From NCBI RefSeq assembly GCF_030433675.1, contig NZ_JAROCB010000007.1, positions 1-64,000 on the forward strand: a DNA stretch of 64,000 bases, in the 5' to 3' direction. The notes beneath the pieces are model-generated. The model saw nothing but the letters and a program-made list of their open reading frames with translations, had not been told where the DNA came from and did not search any database. This DNA comes from Leifsonia virtsii. Its GTDB lineage: Bacteria; Actinomycetota; Actinomycetes; Actinomycetales; Microbacteriaceae. A program made the position numbers and the translations under genes. Shown here one piece after another: positions 42,574 through 51,027 of the stretch (positions are counted from its first letter, which is position 1; every line of letters begins with the position of its first letter).

Positions 42574-44820
42574 ATGAAGTTCACCGATGGTTTCTGGATG
42601 CTGCGCGACGGCGTCACGCCGGTCTACGCCCAGGAGGCGTACGACGTGACAGCCGGCGACGGCACCCTGACGATCACCGCGCCAGGCAAGGTCATCGAGC
42701 GCCGTGGCGACACCCTCAACCGCCCGACCCTGACGGTCACGCTGAGCTCGCCGCTTCCCGGCATCGTCGGCGTGCGCGTCGAGCACTGGCAGGGCGTCCG
42801 CCCGCAGCGCGGCTTCGACCTGCACGTCGAGGAGGGCCATGCGGAGGTCTCGGTCGACGACAAGGCCGGCGTGCTCACCACCGGCGGCCTGACCGCCACC
42901 GTGAAGCGCGGCGCCCCCTGGTCGCTGGCCTTCTCGGCCGGCGACCGCGTCCTGACCTCGAGCGGGCACAAGTCGCTCGGCCACATGACCGTGGAGGGCG
43001 AGGGCACCTTCGTGCACGAGCAGCTGGCACTGGGCGTCGGCGAGCTCGTCTACGGCCTGGGGGAGCGCTTCGGCCCGCTGGTGAAGAACGGCCAGGTCGT
43101 CGACGTCTGGAACGCCGACGGCGGAACGTCCAGTGAGCAGGCGTACAAGAACATCCCGTTCTACCTGACCAACCGCGGCTACGGCGTGCTCGTGAACCAC
43201 CCCGGCCATGTCTCGTACGAGGTCGGGTCGGAGTCGGTCGAGCGCGTCCAGTTCTCGGTGCCGGGCGAGAGCCTGGAGTACTTCCTGATCTACGGCCCGA
43301 CGCCGAAGGAGATCCTGGAGCGCTACACCGCGCTGACCGGGCGCCCGGCGTCGGTGCCGGCCTGGTCGTACGGGCTGTGGCTGTCGACCAGCTTCACGAC
43401 CGCGTACGACGAGGAGACGGTCACCTCGTTCATCGACGGCATGGCCGAGCGCGACCTGCCGCTGTCCGTGTTCCACTTCGACTGCTTCTGGATGCGCGAG
43501 TTCAACTGGTGCGACTTCGAGTGGGACCCGCGCACCTTCCCCGACCCGGAGGGGATGCTCGCCCGCCTGCACGACAAGGACCTCCGCGTCTGCGTCTGGC
43601 TGAACCCGTACATCGGGCAGCGCTCCCCGCTGTTCGCGGAGGCGGCGGCCGCCGGGTATCTCGTCAAGCGCCCCAACGGCGACGTCTGGCAGTGGGACCT
43701 CTGGCAGGCCGGGATGGGCCTGGTCGACTTCACCAACCCGGACGCCACTCGCTGGTACCAGGACAAGCTGCGCGGACTCGTCGCCCAGGGCGTCGACTGC
43801 TTCAAGACCGACTTCGGCGAGCGCATCCCGCTCGAGGTCGAGTACTTCGACGGCTCGTCGCCCGAGCGCATGCACAACTACTACACGCAGCTCTACAACG
43901 AGGCGGTGTTCGAGGTGCTGCAGGAGGCGCGCGGCGAGGGCGAGGCGGTGCTGTTCGCCCGCTCGGCGACCACCGGCGGCCAGCAGCTGCCGGTGCACTG
44001 GGGCGGCGACAACACCTCCAGCTACGAGTCGATGGCCGAGACGCTGCGCGGCGGACTGTCGCTCGCGTTCAGCGGATTCGGGTTCTGGAGCCACGACATC
44101 GGCGGCTTCGAGGGCACGCCCGACCCCGGTGTGTTCAAGCGCTGGACCGCGTTCGGCCTGCTCTCGAGCCACTCCCGGCTGCACGGCAGCGACTCGTACC
44201 GGGTGCCGTGGGCGTTCGACGAGGAGGCGGTGGAGGTCACCCGCCGCTTCACGAAGCTGAAGCTGCGGCTCATGCCGTACCTGTTCGCCGCAGGGCACGA
44301 GGCGCACACCGCGGGCACCCCGGTCATGCGGCCGATGCAGCTGGAGTTCGCCGGCGACCCGGCGGTCGACCACCTCGACCGGCAGTACATGCTCGGCGCG
44401 GACCTCCTGGTCGCGCCGGTCTTCTCGCCCGATCGGGTGGAGTTCTACCTGCCCGAGGGCGTCTGGACCGAGTTCTTCTCCGGCCGCCGGGTCGAGGGCG
44501 GCCGCTGGCTGCGCGAGACGCACGGGTTCGACAGCCTCCCGCTGTACGTCCGGGAGGGTGCGGTGCTGCCGCTCGGCGCGCGCGACGACCGGCCCGACTA
44601 CGACTACCGCGACGGCCTGACGCTGGCGGTCTACCCGGGACCGGACGGAGATCGGCAGGTGTCCGTGACGACGCCCTCCGGCGAGACCGCGGAGTACACC
44701 GTGACCCGCCGGGACGGTGTGCTGACCGCGACGGGTCCGGCCGGGCATCCCTTCACGCTGCGTGATGCGGCGACCGGCCGCACCGCGGAGGCGGAGTCGG
44801 GGACGGCGACCCTCGGCTGA
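42574..44820 (+). CDS. yicI: GH31 alpha-xylosidase (YicI type)
   Basis: A 748-residue cytosolic glycoside hydrolase family 31 enzyme. The nucleophile is Asp413 in CFKTDFGERIP and the acid/base is Asp479 in HWGGDN, corresponding to D416 and D482 of E. coli YicI. HFDCFWM and WLNPYIGQRSPLF (about 301-353) are the alpha-xylosidase-type substrate loops that separate it from alpha-glucosidases. It releases alpha-linked xylose from isoprimeverose and xyloglucan oligosaccharides. It follows the permeases by 19 bp. Confidence 0.94.
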   Translation: MKFTDGFWMLRDGVTPVYAQEAYDVTAGDGTLTITAPGKVIERRGDTLNRPTLTVTLSSPLPGIVGVRVEHWQGVRPQRGFDLHVEEGHAEVSVDDKAGVLTTGGLTATVKRGAPWSLAFSAGDRVLTSSGHKSLGHMTVEGEGTFVHEQLALGVGELVYGLGERFGPLVKNGQVVDVWNADGGTSSEQAYKNIPFYLTNRGYGVLVNHPGHVSYEVGSESVERVQFSVPGESLEYFLIYGPTPKEILERYTALTGRPASVPAWSYGLWLSTSFTTAYDEETVTSFIDGMAERDLPLSVFHFDCFWMREFNWCDFEWDPRTFPDPEGMLARLHDKDLRVCVWLNPYIGQRSPLFAEAAAAGYLVKRPNGDVWQWDLWQAGMGLVDFTNPDATRWYQDKLRGLVAQGVDCFKTDFGERIPLEVEYFDGSSPERMHNYYTQLYNEAVFEVLQEARGEGEAVLFARSATTGGQQLPVHWGGDNTSSYESMAETLRGGLSLAFSGFGFWSHDIGGFEGTPDPGVFKRWTAFGLLSSHSRLHGSDSYRVPWAFDEEAVEVTRRFTKLKLRLMPYLFAAGHEAHTAGTPVMRPMQLEFAGDPAVDHLDRQYMLGADLLVAPVFSPDRVEFYLPEGVWTEFFSGRRVEGGRWLRETHGFDSLPLYVREGAVLPLGARDDRPDYDYRDGLTLAVYPGPDGDRQVSVTTPSGETAEYTVTRRDGVLTATGPAGHPFTLRDAATGRTAEAESGTATLG

Positions 44821-44825
44821 GCCAG

Positions 44826-44889
44826 GGCCGGGCCGACGGCCCGGCCGCACGGTGGCGCGGGTGCTCGCCTGGCGCCCGCGCCACCGTGC
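44826..44889 (+). terminator. Tandem hairpins after the alpha-xylosidase gene
   Basis: The first stem is GGCCGGGCC (44826-44834), loop GAC, GGCCCGGCC (44838-44846). The second has perfect 15-bp arms (44847-44861 and 44875-44889) with a 13-nt loop. Both are uninterrupted and very GC-rich, starting 5 bp after the stop codon. This is a strong terminator candidate between the operon and the ROK gene. Confidence 0.75.
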
Positions 44890-44917
44890 CCAGTACGACG
44901 GTAGGGTTACGGGGAAA

Positions 44918-46096
44918 ATGAACGGCAGGGCGACGGGGACGAACCTCGACACGGTGCGGCGGCACAACCTCTCCACCGTGCTCGGGATCGTGCACCGGGA
45001 GGGCCCGCTGGCACGCTCGGCGCTCACCCAGGCGACCGGGCTGAACCGCTCAACGGTCGGAGCCCTGGTCGGCGAGCTGGCCGAGCTCGGCCTGGTGCAG
45101 GAGCGGGAGCCGGAGCTGAGCAACCGCGTCGGGCGTCCGTCGCCGGTGGTCGCGGCCGACGGCCGGGTGGTCGCCATCGCCGTCAACCCGGAGATCGACG
45201 CCGTGACGGTGGGCGTCGTCGGGCTCGACGCCGTCGTGCACCGCCGGGTGCGGTATCCGATCGGCCACATCCCGAGCGCCGCCGAGGCCGTCGCCGTGGC
45301 GGGCGCGGTGATCGACGGGCTGCGGCCGTCGCTCGGCGACGCGACGCGCGTGACCGGCATCGGCGTCGCCGTCCCCGGCCTCGTGCGCGAGGACGACGGG
45401 GTCGTGCGGCTGGCGCCGCACCTGCAGTGGCGCGAGGAGCCGTTCGCCGCCGAGCTCTCCGCCGCTACCGGCTACCCGGTGCTCGCCGCGAACGACGCCA
45501 GTCTCGGCGCGAACGCGGAACGCCTGTTCGGCGCCGGCCGCGGTGCGAGCGACCTGGTCTACGTCAACGGAGGCGCCTCCGGCATCGGCGCGGGCGTCAT
45601 CGTCAGCGGCGCGCCGCTCACCGGGATCAGCGGGTACGCCGGCGAGCTCGGTCACACCCTCGTGAACTCGGCGGGCGTGCGCTGCCACTGCGGCGCGATC
45701 GGCTGCCTGGAGACCGAGGTCAGCCAGAGCGCCCTGCTGCGGGTGCTCGGGATGGACGCCGCCGACGCCGACGAGCTGGAGCGGGCGCTGTCCGCCGCCG
45801 TCGCGGCAGGCGACGAGGCCGTGATCGCGGAGGTCGAGCGGCAGACCGGGTTCCTCGCGACCGCCCTGCGCACGGCGACGAACGTCTTCGACCCGCAGCT
45901 GATCGTGCTCGGCGGTTTCCTCGGCGCGCTGCACGGCCTCGACCCGGAGCGGCTGCCGCGCCTGGTGGGGGAGCAGGCACTCGCCGCGAGCGCCGAGCGG
46001 CTCTCGATCGTCCGCTCGGAACTCGGGTCCGACATCCTGATGATCGGCGCCGCGGAGCTGGCCTTCCGCCCGCTGCTGGCCGACCCTGCGGGCTGA
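44918..46096 (+). CDS. ROK-family transcriptional regulator (XylR/NagC type)
   Basis: A 392-residue ROK repressor, clearly paralogous to the one at 35198. The winged helix contains PLARSALTQATGLNRSTVGALVGELAELGLV. The sugar-binding domain has VTGIGVAVPGLV, GGASGIGAGVIVSG and the zinc motif CHCGAIGCLE. The ATG at 44918 gives the same HTH spacing as the paralogue; TAGGGT (44902-44907) may be its -10. It probably senses xylose or an alpha-xyloside and controls the upstream transporter operon. Confidence 0.88.
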   Translation: MNGRATGTNLDTVRRHNLSTVLGIVHREGPLARSALTQATGLNRSTVGALVGELAELGLVQEREPELSNRVGRPSPVVAADGRVVAIAVNPEIDAVTVGVVGLDAVVHRRVRYPIGHIPSAAEAVAVAGAVIDGLRPSLGDATRVTGIGVAVPGLVREDDGVVRLAPHLQWREEPFAAELSAATGYPVLAANDASLGANAERLFGAGRGASDLVYVNGGASGIGAGVIVSGAPLTGISGYAGELGHTLVNSAGVRCHCGAIGCLETEVSQSALLRVLGMDAADADELERALSAAVAAGDEAVIAEVERQTGFLATALRTATNVFDPQLIVLGGFLGALHGLDPERLPRLVGEQALAASAERLSIVRSELGSDILMIGAAELAFRPLLADPAG

Positions 46097-46107
46097 GCGC
46101 CGCGACT

Positions 46108-46128
46108 GCGGTCGCCTGGAACGACCGC
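46108..46128 (+). terminator. Hairpin after the second ROK gene
   Basis: GCGGTCG (46108-46114), loop CCTGGAA, and CGACCGC (46122-46128) form a perfect 7-bp stem 11 bp after the stop. The surrounding words GCGACTGC and GGAACGAC are shared with the palindrome at 14921-14990. No T-tract follows. Confidence 0.5.
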
Positions 46129-46162
46129 GCCTGCGCGAGCGCCCGCAGACGTGACGGGAGGA

Positions 46163-46183
46163 CTCATTCGCTTTTCGAATGAG
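46163..46183. promoter_or_regulatory. 8-bp inverted repeat upstream of the MFS efflux promoter
   Basis: CTCATTCG (46163-46170) and CGAATGAG (46176-46183) are exact inverted repeats with spacer CTTTT. They lie about 13 bp upstream of the proposed -35 at 46196. This spacing suits an activator or repressor operator rather than a terminator, although a terminator for the ROK gene is also possible. Confidence 0.4.
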
Positions 46184-46195
46184 GTCATGCGCACG

Positions 46196-46295
46196 TTCAC
46201 ATTTTCGTTGCCGCGGGTATAGCATTGGTCGTACCCGGCCAATCGAATCGATTCGATCGAGACGGTCCTCCAGCACCGCGGATCCCGCGGTGCTG
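46196..46295 (+). promoter_or_regulatory. Promoter and structured leader of the MFS efflux gene
   Basis: TTCACA (46196-46201) and TATAGC (46218-46223) are spaced 16 bp, giving a leader of about 130 nt. The leader holds a perfect 14-bp palindrome TCGAATCGATTCGA (46243-46256). It also has a perfect 11-bp stem CAGCACCGCGG/CCGCGGTGCTG (46271-46281 and 46285-46295) with a 3-nt loop, followed by TTCTC. This resembles an attenuator hairpin upstream of a leader peptide. Confidence 0.5.
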
Positions 46296-46300
46296 TTCTC

Positions 46301-46363
46301 ATGCGTCCGACGGCGGGCGCGGCCTCCTCCTCCCACCTTCGACCCGTCAAGGACGTCTCGTGA
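46301..46363 (+). CDS. Possible 20-residue leader peptide overlapping the MFS start
   Basis: ATG CGT ... TCG TGA encodes 20 residues (begins MRPTAGAASSSHL, ends RPVKDVS). The stop TGA (46361-46363) overlaps the GTG start of the MFS gene (46360-46362). It begins 6 nt after the 46271-46295 hairpin. Such an arrangement would allow translational coupling or ribosome-dependent attenuation. No clear Shine-Dalgarno precedes its ATG, so it remains a candidate. Confidence 0.35.
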   Translation: MRPTAGAASSSHLRPVKDVS

Positions 46364-47589
46364 CCACCGTCGTGCATCCCGGGGACTCGCTCTCCGGCCG
46401 CCAGCGCCTCGCCTACATCCTCATCCTGGGCGCGCTGACCGCACTGGGCCCGTTCACCATCGACACCTATCTGCCGGCGCTGCCGACGCTGCAGAACGAC
46501 TTCGGCGTCTCGACCGCCGCCATCCAGCTGACCCTGACCGCCACGACCATCGGGTTCGGCGTCGGGCAGCTGCTGGTCGGTCCGTGGTCCGACAAGATCG
46601 GCCGCCGCACCCCGCTCATGGTCGCGACGGCCGTGCACATCCTCGCCTGTCTCGCCGCCGCTATCGCCCCGAACGTCGAGCTGCTCGGCGTCGCGCGCGC
46701 CCTGCAGGGCATCGGCGCGGCGGCCGGCGGTGTCGTCGCGATGGCGATGGTGCGCGACCTGTTCGGCGGACGCCCGCTGGTGCGGATGCTCAGCCGCCTC
46801 GCTCTGGTCAACGGGCTCGCGCCGGTGCTGGCTCCCGTGATCGGATCCTGGCTGCTGCTCGTGATGCCGTGGCGCGGCATCTTCGTGGTGCTCGCGGTCT
46901 ACGGCCTGTTCGTGGTCACCTGCGTCGCCCTCTGGATCGTGGAGACCCTGCCCAAGGCGCGTCGCCGCGACGCCGGCCACGCCACGGTCGGGCAGCGGTA
47001 CCGGTCCGTGCTCAGCGACCGCGTGTTCGTCGGCATCGCGATCGTCGGCGCCGCGAACTTCACCGGACTGTTCTCGTACCTGTCGTCGAGCTCGTTCATC
47101 TTCCAGGAGATCTACAAGTTCAACGCCCAGGAGTACGGCCTGCTGTTCGCGGTGAACTCCATCGGCATCATCATCGGCGTTCAGTCGGCGTCGCGGCTGA
47201 CGAAGTACGTCGGCCCGCAGTGGATCCTGGCCTGCTCGACCGTCGTGATGTTCCTCGCCTCGGTGACGATCGTGGTGCTCGACCAGGCGCACGTCGGGCT
47301 GTGGGGCACGGCCATCCCGCTCTGGTTCTTCATCGCGGCGTGCGGCTTCGGCTTCCCGTGCGTTCAGGTGCTGGCGCTCAACGGCCACGGGCACGAGGCC
47401 GGGACGGCGGCGAGCCTGCTCGGCGCGCTCAACTTCGGCACCGCGGGCATCGTCTCGCCGATCGTCGGCATCCTCGGCGTCGGAAGCGCGGCGCCGATGG
47501 GAGCGGTCATGGCGATCTGCGCTCTCGTCTCGATCGCGTCGCTCTGGCTCGTGGTGCGGCCGCGGACGGTTCCCGAACTCGCCCACTGA
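46360..47589 (+). CDS. Bcr/CflA-type MFS drug efflux transporter
   Basis: A 409-residue 12-helix major facilitator of the Bcr/CflA (DHA1) group. The signature GPFTIDTYLPALPTLQNDF lies in helix 1, GVGQLLVGPWSDKIGRRTPL in the helix 2-3 loop, and GAAAGGVVAMAMVRDLFGG in helix 4-5. These exporters pump bicyclomycin, chloramphenicol and similar drugs in exchange for protons. The GTG at 46360 has AAGGACG upstream. An upstream regulatory leader suggests induced expression. Confidence 0.9.
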   Translation: MTTVVHPGDSLSGRQRLAYILILGALTALGPFTIDTYLPALPTLQNDFGVSTAAIQLTLTATTIGFGVGQLLVGPWSDKIGRRTPLMVATAVHILACLAAAIAPNVELLGVARALQGIGAAAGGVVAMAMVRDLFGGRPLVRMLSRLALVNGLAPVLAPVIGSWLLLVMPWRGIFVVLAVYGLFVVTCVALWIVETLPKARRRDAGHATVGQRYRSVLSDRVFVGIAIVGAANFTGLFSYLSSSSFIFQEIYKFNAQEYGLLFAVNSIGIIIGVQSASRLTKYVGPQWILACSTVVMFLASVTIVVLDQAHVGLWGTAIPLWFFIAACGFGFPCVQVLALNGHGHEAGTAASLLGALNFGTAGIVSPIVGILGVGSAAPMGAVMAICALVSIASLWLVVRPRTVPELAH

Positions 47590-47631
47590 CGCCGCTAGGC
47601 GACACATGCCGCTCCGGGTACGGTGGCGGGC

Positions 47632-48345
47632 ATGACCGTGCAGCACAGCGACCCGCCGAAGCCCGACGCCGAGGGCCACGACGTCGCCAAAGCCGCCCAG
47701 GTCACCCGGCGCTGGCCGGTGGTCGCGGGATCGGTCGCGGTCGCCCTCGTCGTCGGGCTCGGCATCATCATCGCGCTGCGACCGAAGCTGCCGTTCGAGC
47801 TCGACACCGAGTGGATGGGCGAGATCGTCGAGCACCGCTCGCCGTTCTGGCTGGGCCCTGCCCTGTTCTTCAACTACGCCGGCGGCGGCATCGTCGGCTC
47901 GGTCGTAGTTCCCGTCGTGATCGTCCTGCTGCTGCTGGCCTTCCGTAGGCCGTGGGGCGCCGGCTACTTCGCGATCGCGAGCGCGGTCTCGGTGATCTGC
48001 GTCCAGATCCTGAAGCACACCGTCGACCGGGCACGGCCGACCGAGATCCTCGTCCATGCCGACACGGGTTCATTCCCGTCCGGGCATACGGCGAACGCGG
48101 CGACCATGGTGGTCGTGCTCGGCATCCTCTTCCCGCGGGTCTGGGTCTGGTGCCTCGGCGTGGTGTGGGCCGTGCTGATGGCGGTCAGCCGCACCTACCT
48201 CGGGGCGCACTGGATCAGCGACACCGTCGGCGGTCTGCTGCTCGGCGCCGCCGTGGCCGTCATCGTGTGGACGCCCCTGGCGCACAAGCTCGCGCTGGAG
48301 GCGACCCGGCCGCATCCCTTCTTCCTGGCGCACCGCCGCCAGTAG
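47632..48345 (+). CDS. PAP2-family membrane phosphatase
   Basis: A 237-residue membrane phosphatase with about six helices. The three phosphatase motifs are complete: KHTVDRARP, PSGHTAN and SRTYLGAHWISD with the catalytic histidines. Substrates in the family include undecaprenyl pyrophosphate and phosphatidic acid; the sequence does not decide. TACGGT lies 7 nt before the ATG and no Shine-Dalgarno is visible (leaderless). Its stop codon is part of the -10 TAGAGT of the next gene. Confidence 0.9.
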   Translation: MTVQHSDPPKPDAEGHDVAKAAQVTRRWPVVAGSVAVALVVGLGIIIALRPKLPFELDTEWMGEIVEHRSPFWLGPALFFNYAGGGIVGSVVVPVVIVLLLLAFRRPWGAGYFAIASAVSVICVQILKHTVDRARPTEILVHADTGSFPSGHTANAATMVVVLGILFPRVWVWCLGVVWAVLMAVSRTYLGAHWISDTVGGLLLGAAVAVIVWTPLAHKLALEATRPHPFFLAHRRQ

Positions 48346-48355
48346 AGTGTGCCGC

Positions 48356-50185
48356 ATGAGCGACGCGGACGCGGTGGCGAAGGCGCAGGCGGAGGCCGAG
48401 GCGGCGGCGCAGGAGGCCGAGCGGCTGCAGGCGGAGGCGGCGGAGGCCGTGCGGCGGGCTCAGGAGGCGTCGGCCGCAGCGGAGGCGGCGCGTGCGGCCG
48501 CCACAGCCCCGCCGACCGTGCCCGATCCGGCATCCGGCCCGCTCGACGCCGCCGGCGTCGACGCCGTCCGCTCCGGGTACGCGTTCGACGGAAGCGTGCT
48601 CGAGCTGGGTGCGCTGGTGAACGGCGACGCCCGGCCCGACGTGCCGGTCCGCATCCCAATCGCCATGACCAACCGCCACGGCCTGGTCGCCGGCGCGACG
48701 GGAACCGGCAAGACGAAGACGCTGCAGGTACTCGCCGAGCAGCTCTCCGCGGCCGGAGTCCCGGTCTTCGCGGCCGACATCAAAGGCGACCTGTCGGGGA
48801 TCGCGACGCCCGGCGAGCCGAACGACAAGCTGCTGGAGCGCAACCGGGGCATCGGACAGGACTGGGCACCGCGGGCCGCCACCACCGAGTTCTTCTCGCT
48901 CGGCGGGGTGGGACGTGGCGTCCCGCTGCGTGCGACCGTCGCCGGGTTCGGGCCGCTCCTGCTGTCGAAGGTGCTCGGCCTCAACGCGACGCAGGAGTCG
49001 AGCCTCGGCCTGGTCTTCCACTACGCAGAGCAGGCCGGCCTGCCGCTCCTCGACCTCGCCGACCTGCGTGCGGTGCTCACGTATCTCACCAGCGACGACG
49101 GCAAGGAGGAGCTCGCCGGACTGGGCGGGCTCTCCAGCGCCACCGTCGGCGTCATCCTGCGCGAGCTCATCGCCTTCGCCGACCAGGGCGCGGACGCGTT
49201 CTTCGGCGAGCCCGAGATCGACACCGCCGAGTTCCTGCGCGTCGCCCCCGACGGGACCGGCGTGGTCAGCCTGCTGGAGGTCCCGGGCGTGCAGGACAAG
49301 CCCGCCGTGTTCTCCACCTTCCTGATGTGGCTGCTCGCGGACCTGTTCAACGACCTTCCGGAGGTCGGCGACCTCGACAAGCCGAAGCTGGTGTTCTTCT
49401 TCGACGAGGCGCACCTGCTGTTCCGGGACGCGTCGAAGGACTTCCTGGCGTCCATCACGCAGACCGTCCGTCTCATCCGCTCGAAGGGCGTCGGCATCTT
49501 CTTCGTCACCCAGACGCCGAAGGACGTTCCGTCGGACGTGCTCGCCCAGCTCGGCTCGCGCGTGCAGCACCAGCTGCGAGCCTTCACCCCCGACGACGCG
49601 AAGGCGCTCAAGGCGACGGTCTCGACCTATCCGACCTCCGGCTACGACCTGGCGCAGGTGCTGCAGTCGCTCGGCACCGGCGAGGCGGTCGTCACCGTGA
49701 TGAACGAGAAGGGTGCGCCGACCCCGGTCGCGTGGACGCGGCTGCGCGCCCCCCAGGGCTCCATGTCGCCGACCCCGGACGACCGGGTGGAGGCGATCGT
49801 CGCCGCCTCGCCGCTGCAGCAGAAGTACGGCACGCCGCTCGACCGCGACTCGGCGAGGGAGATGCTCGGCCGGAAGCTCGACGCGGCAGCGGCGGCCGCC
49901 GCACAGGCGGAGACGGAGGCGGCCGCGGCGAAGACGGCCGAGCAGGCACGCAAGGAGGCGGAGGCGCAGGCCAAGGCGGACGCGAAGGCGCGTGAGGCCG
50001 CCGACCGGGCCGCTCAGAAGGAGTACGAGCGCATCCTGCGGCAGACCACGCCGCGCCAGACGACCCGGCGCAGCTCCTCGCGGAGCGACAAGACCGTGCT
50101 GGAGCAGGTGCTGGGCTCGAAGGCGACGCGCGACATCCTGGGCAGCGTGGTCGAGGGCATCTTCGGGACGCGGCGCCGGCGTTAG
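48356..50185 (+). CDS. HerA/DUF853-type ATPase
   Basis: A 609-residue P-loop ATPase of the DUF853 (YjgR) group, related to HerA/FtsK DNA translocases. An alanine/glutamate-rich coiled coil (about 1-50) precedes Walker A GATGTGKTKT (about 115) and Walker B LVFFFDEAHLLF (about 345). The sensor segment FFVTQTPKDVPSDVLAQLGSRVQHQLRAFTPDD follows. A second Ala/Glu/Lys coiled coil occupies about 500-570. The cellular role is not established; a DNA-translocating hexamer is expected from the family. TAGAGT lies 7 nt upstream (leaderless). The stop overlaps the convergent next gene by 4 bp. Confidence 0.88.
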   Translation: MSDADAVAKAQAEAEAAAQEAERLQAEAAEAVRRAQEASAAAEAARAAATAPPTVPDPASGPLDAAGVDAVRSGYAFDGSVLELGALVNGDARPDVPVRIPIAMTNRHGLVAGATGTGKTKTLQVLAEQLSAAGVPVFAADIKGDLSGIATPGEPNDKLLERNRGIGQDWAPRAATTEFFSLGGVGRGVPLRATVAGFGPLLLSKVLGLNATQESSLGLVFHYAEQAGLPLLDLADLRAVLTYLTSDDGKEELAGLGGLSSATVGVILRELIAFADQGADAFFGEPEIDTAEFLRVAPDGTGVVSLLEVPGVQDKPAVFSTFLMWLLADLFNDLPEVGDLDKPKLVFFFDEAHLLFRDASKDFLASITQTVRLIRSKGVGIFFVTQTPKDVPSDVLAQLGSRVQHQLRAFTPDDAKALKATVSTYPTSGYDLAQVLQSLGTGEAVVTVMNEKGAPTPVAWTRLRAPQGSMSPTPDDRVEAIVAASPLQQKYGTPLDRDSAREMLGRKLDAAAAAAAQAETEAAAAKTAEQARKEAEAQAKADAKAREAADRAAQKEYERILRQTTPRQTTRRSSSRSDKTVLEQVLGSKATRDILGSVVEGIFGTRRRR

Positions 50186-51027
50186 CGCCCGCCCGCGTCC
50201 TGCCCGAGCAGCGCCCGGGCTCGCCGGGCGACACCGCGGGCAGCGGTCGGGTCGCCGCCGTCGGCCTCCGACCACGCCGCGGAGAGCGCGCCCCAGGCCA
50301 GCGCCCAGCACAGGATGCGGCGCTCACCCATCCCGGTCTCCGACGCGATCACGCCGACCGCCCGCTCGAGCCGTCCCGGCGCCAGCGCGACCCCGGCGTC
50401 CGGGTTGCAGAGCACGTTCGCCACGTCGAACCCGGGGTCGCCGTGCAGCGGTTTCGGGTCGATCGCCAGCCAGCCGCGCTCGCCGCCGTCGAGAACGTTG
50501 CCGTGGTGGAGGTCGCCGTGGAGCACGACGTCACCCGCCGGGTGCGCGAGCAGGTCGAGCGCCGTCGCCCGGGCCTCCGCGAGGAGGTCATCGTCGTGCT
50601 CGCGGTCGATCAGGTCGCGGAACCAGTGGCGCAGAGGGAAGAGCCCGGCCGGCCGGGGCGGCGTTCCGGCGGCGTGCAGGCGCAGCCCGGTCCGGCAGAG
50701 CGTGCGGGTCGCCTCGTCGTCGCCGTCGGGCCCGCCGCGCGCGAGCGCCGCCAGATCGCGCGGGCCGTCGGCCCGCTCCAGCAGCTGCACGTCATCCTCG
50801 GCCATGAGCACGCGCACCGCCCCCTCGCCGTGCCACCAGGCGAGCACGTCGCCGCCCACGCGCTCCTCGTGGGAGACGGCACGCTTGAGGAACAGCCGCT
50901 GCTCGCCCCGGCGGACCGGCTGCAGCACGCTGGACGGGGTCGCGAACGCGTCGCCGTCCGGCCGCAGGCTCCAGCGCTCGCGCCAGGGCGCGAGGACCGC
51001 ATCGTTGTCGCGTGCGTCGCCGCTCAT
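50182..51027 (-). CDS. Aminoglycoside/hydroxyurea phosphotransferase-like kinase
   Basis: A 281-residue APH-type kinase, closest in layout to streptomycin 6-kinase/hydroxyurea phosphotransferase. The catalytic loop is VVLHGDLHHGNVLD and the metal-binding loop is LAIDPKPLHGDPGFDVAN. It would phosphorylate a small hydroxylated compound with ATP; drug resistance is possible but not shown. It is downstream of and overlapping an AraC regulator by 4 bp, so the pair is co-expressed. Confidence 0.85.
   Translation of the reverse strand: MSGDARDNDAVLAPWRERWSLRPDGDAFATPSSVLQPVRRGEQRLFLKRAVSHEERVGGDVLAWWHGEGAVRVLMAEDDVQLLERADGPRDLAALARGGPDGDDEATRTLCRTGLRLHAAGTPPRPAGLFPLRHWFRDLIDREHDDDLLAEARATALDLLAHPAGDVVLHGDLHHGNVLDGGERGWLAIDPKPLHGDPGFDVANVLCNPDAGVALAPGRLERAVGVIASETGMGERRILCWALAWGALSAAWSEADGGDPTAARGVARRARALLGQDAGGR

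Noticed and set aside
42547-45360. A 937-codon minus-strand frame opposite the alpha-xylosidase
   Set aside because: The composition (Arg, Asp, His, Val rich) and lack of any domain show that it is the antisense shadow of yicI and the ROK gene.
46196-46295. WhiB7-type promoter or a known riboswitch in the MFS leader
   Set aside because: No AT-rich block at the WhiB7 position and no match to a remembered riboswitch core; only the hairpins and leader peptide can be supported.
45652-48057. An 801-codon minus-strand frame opposite the MFS efflux gene
   Set aside because: It has no start signal or domain, and the plus strand carries clear MFS and PAP2 genes with conserved motifs.
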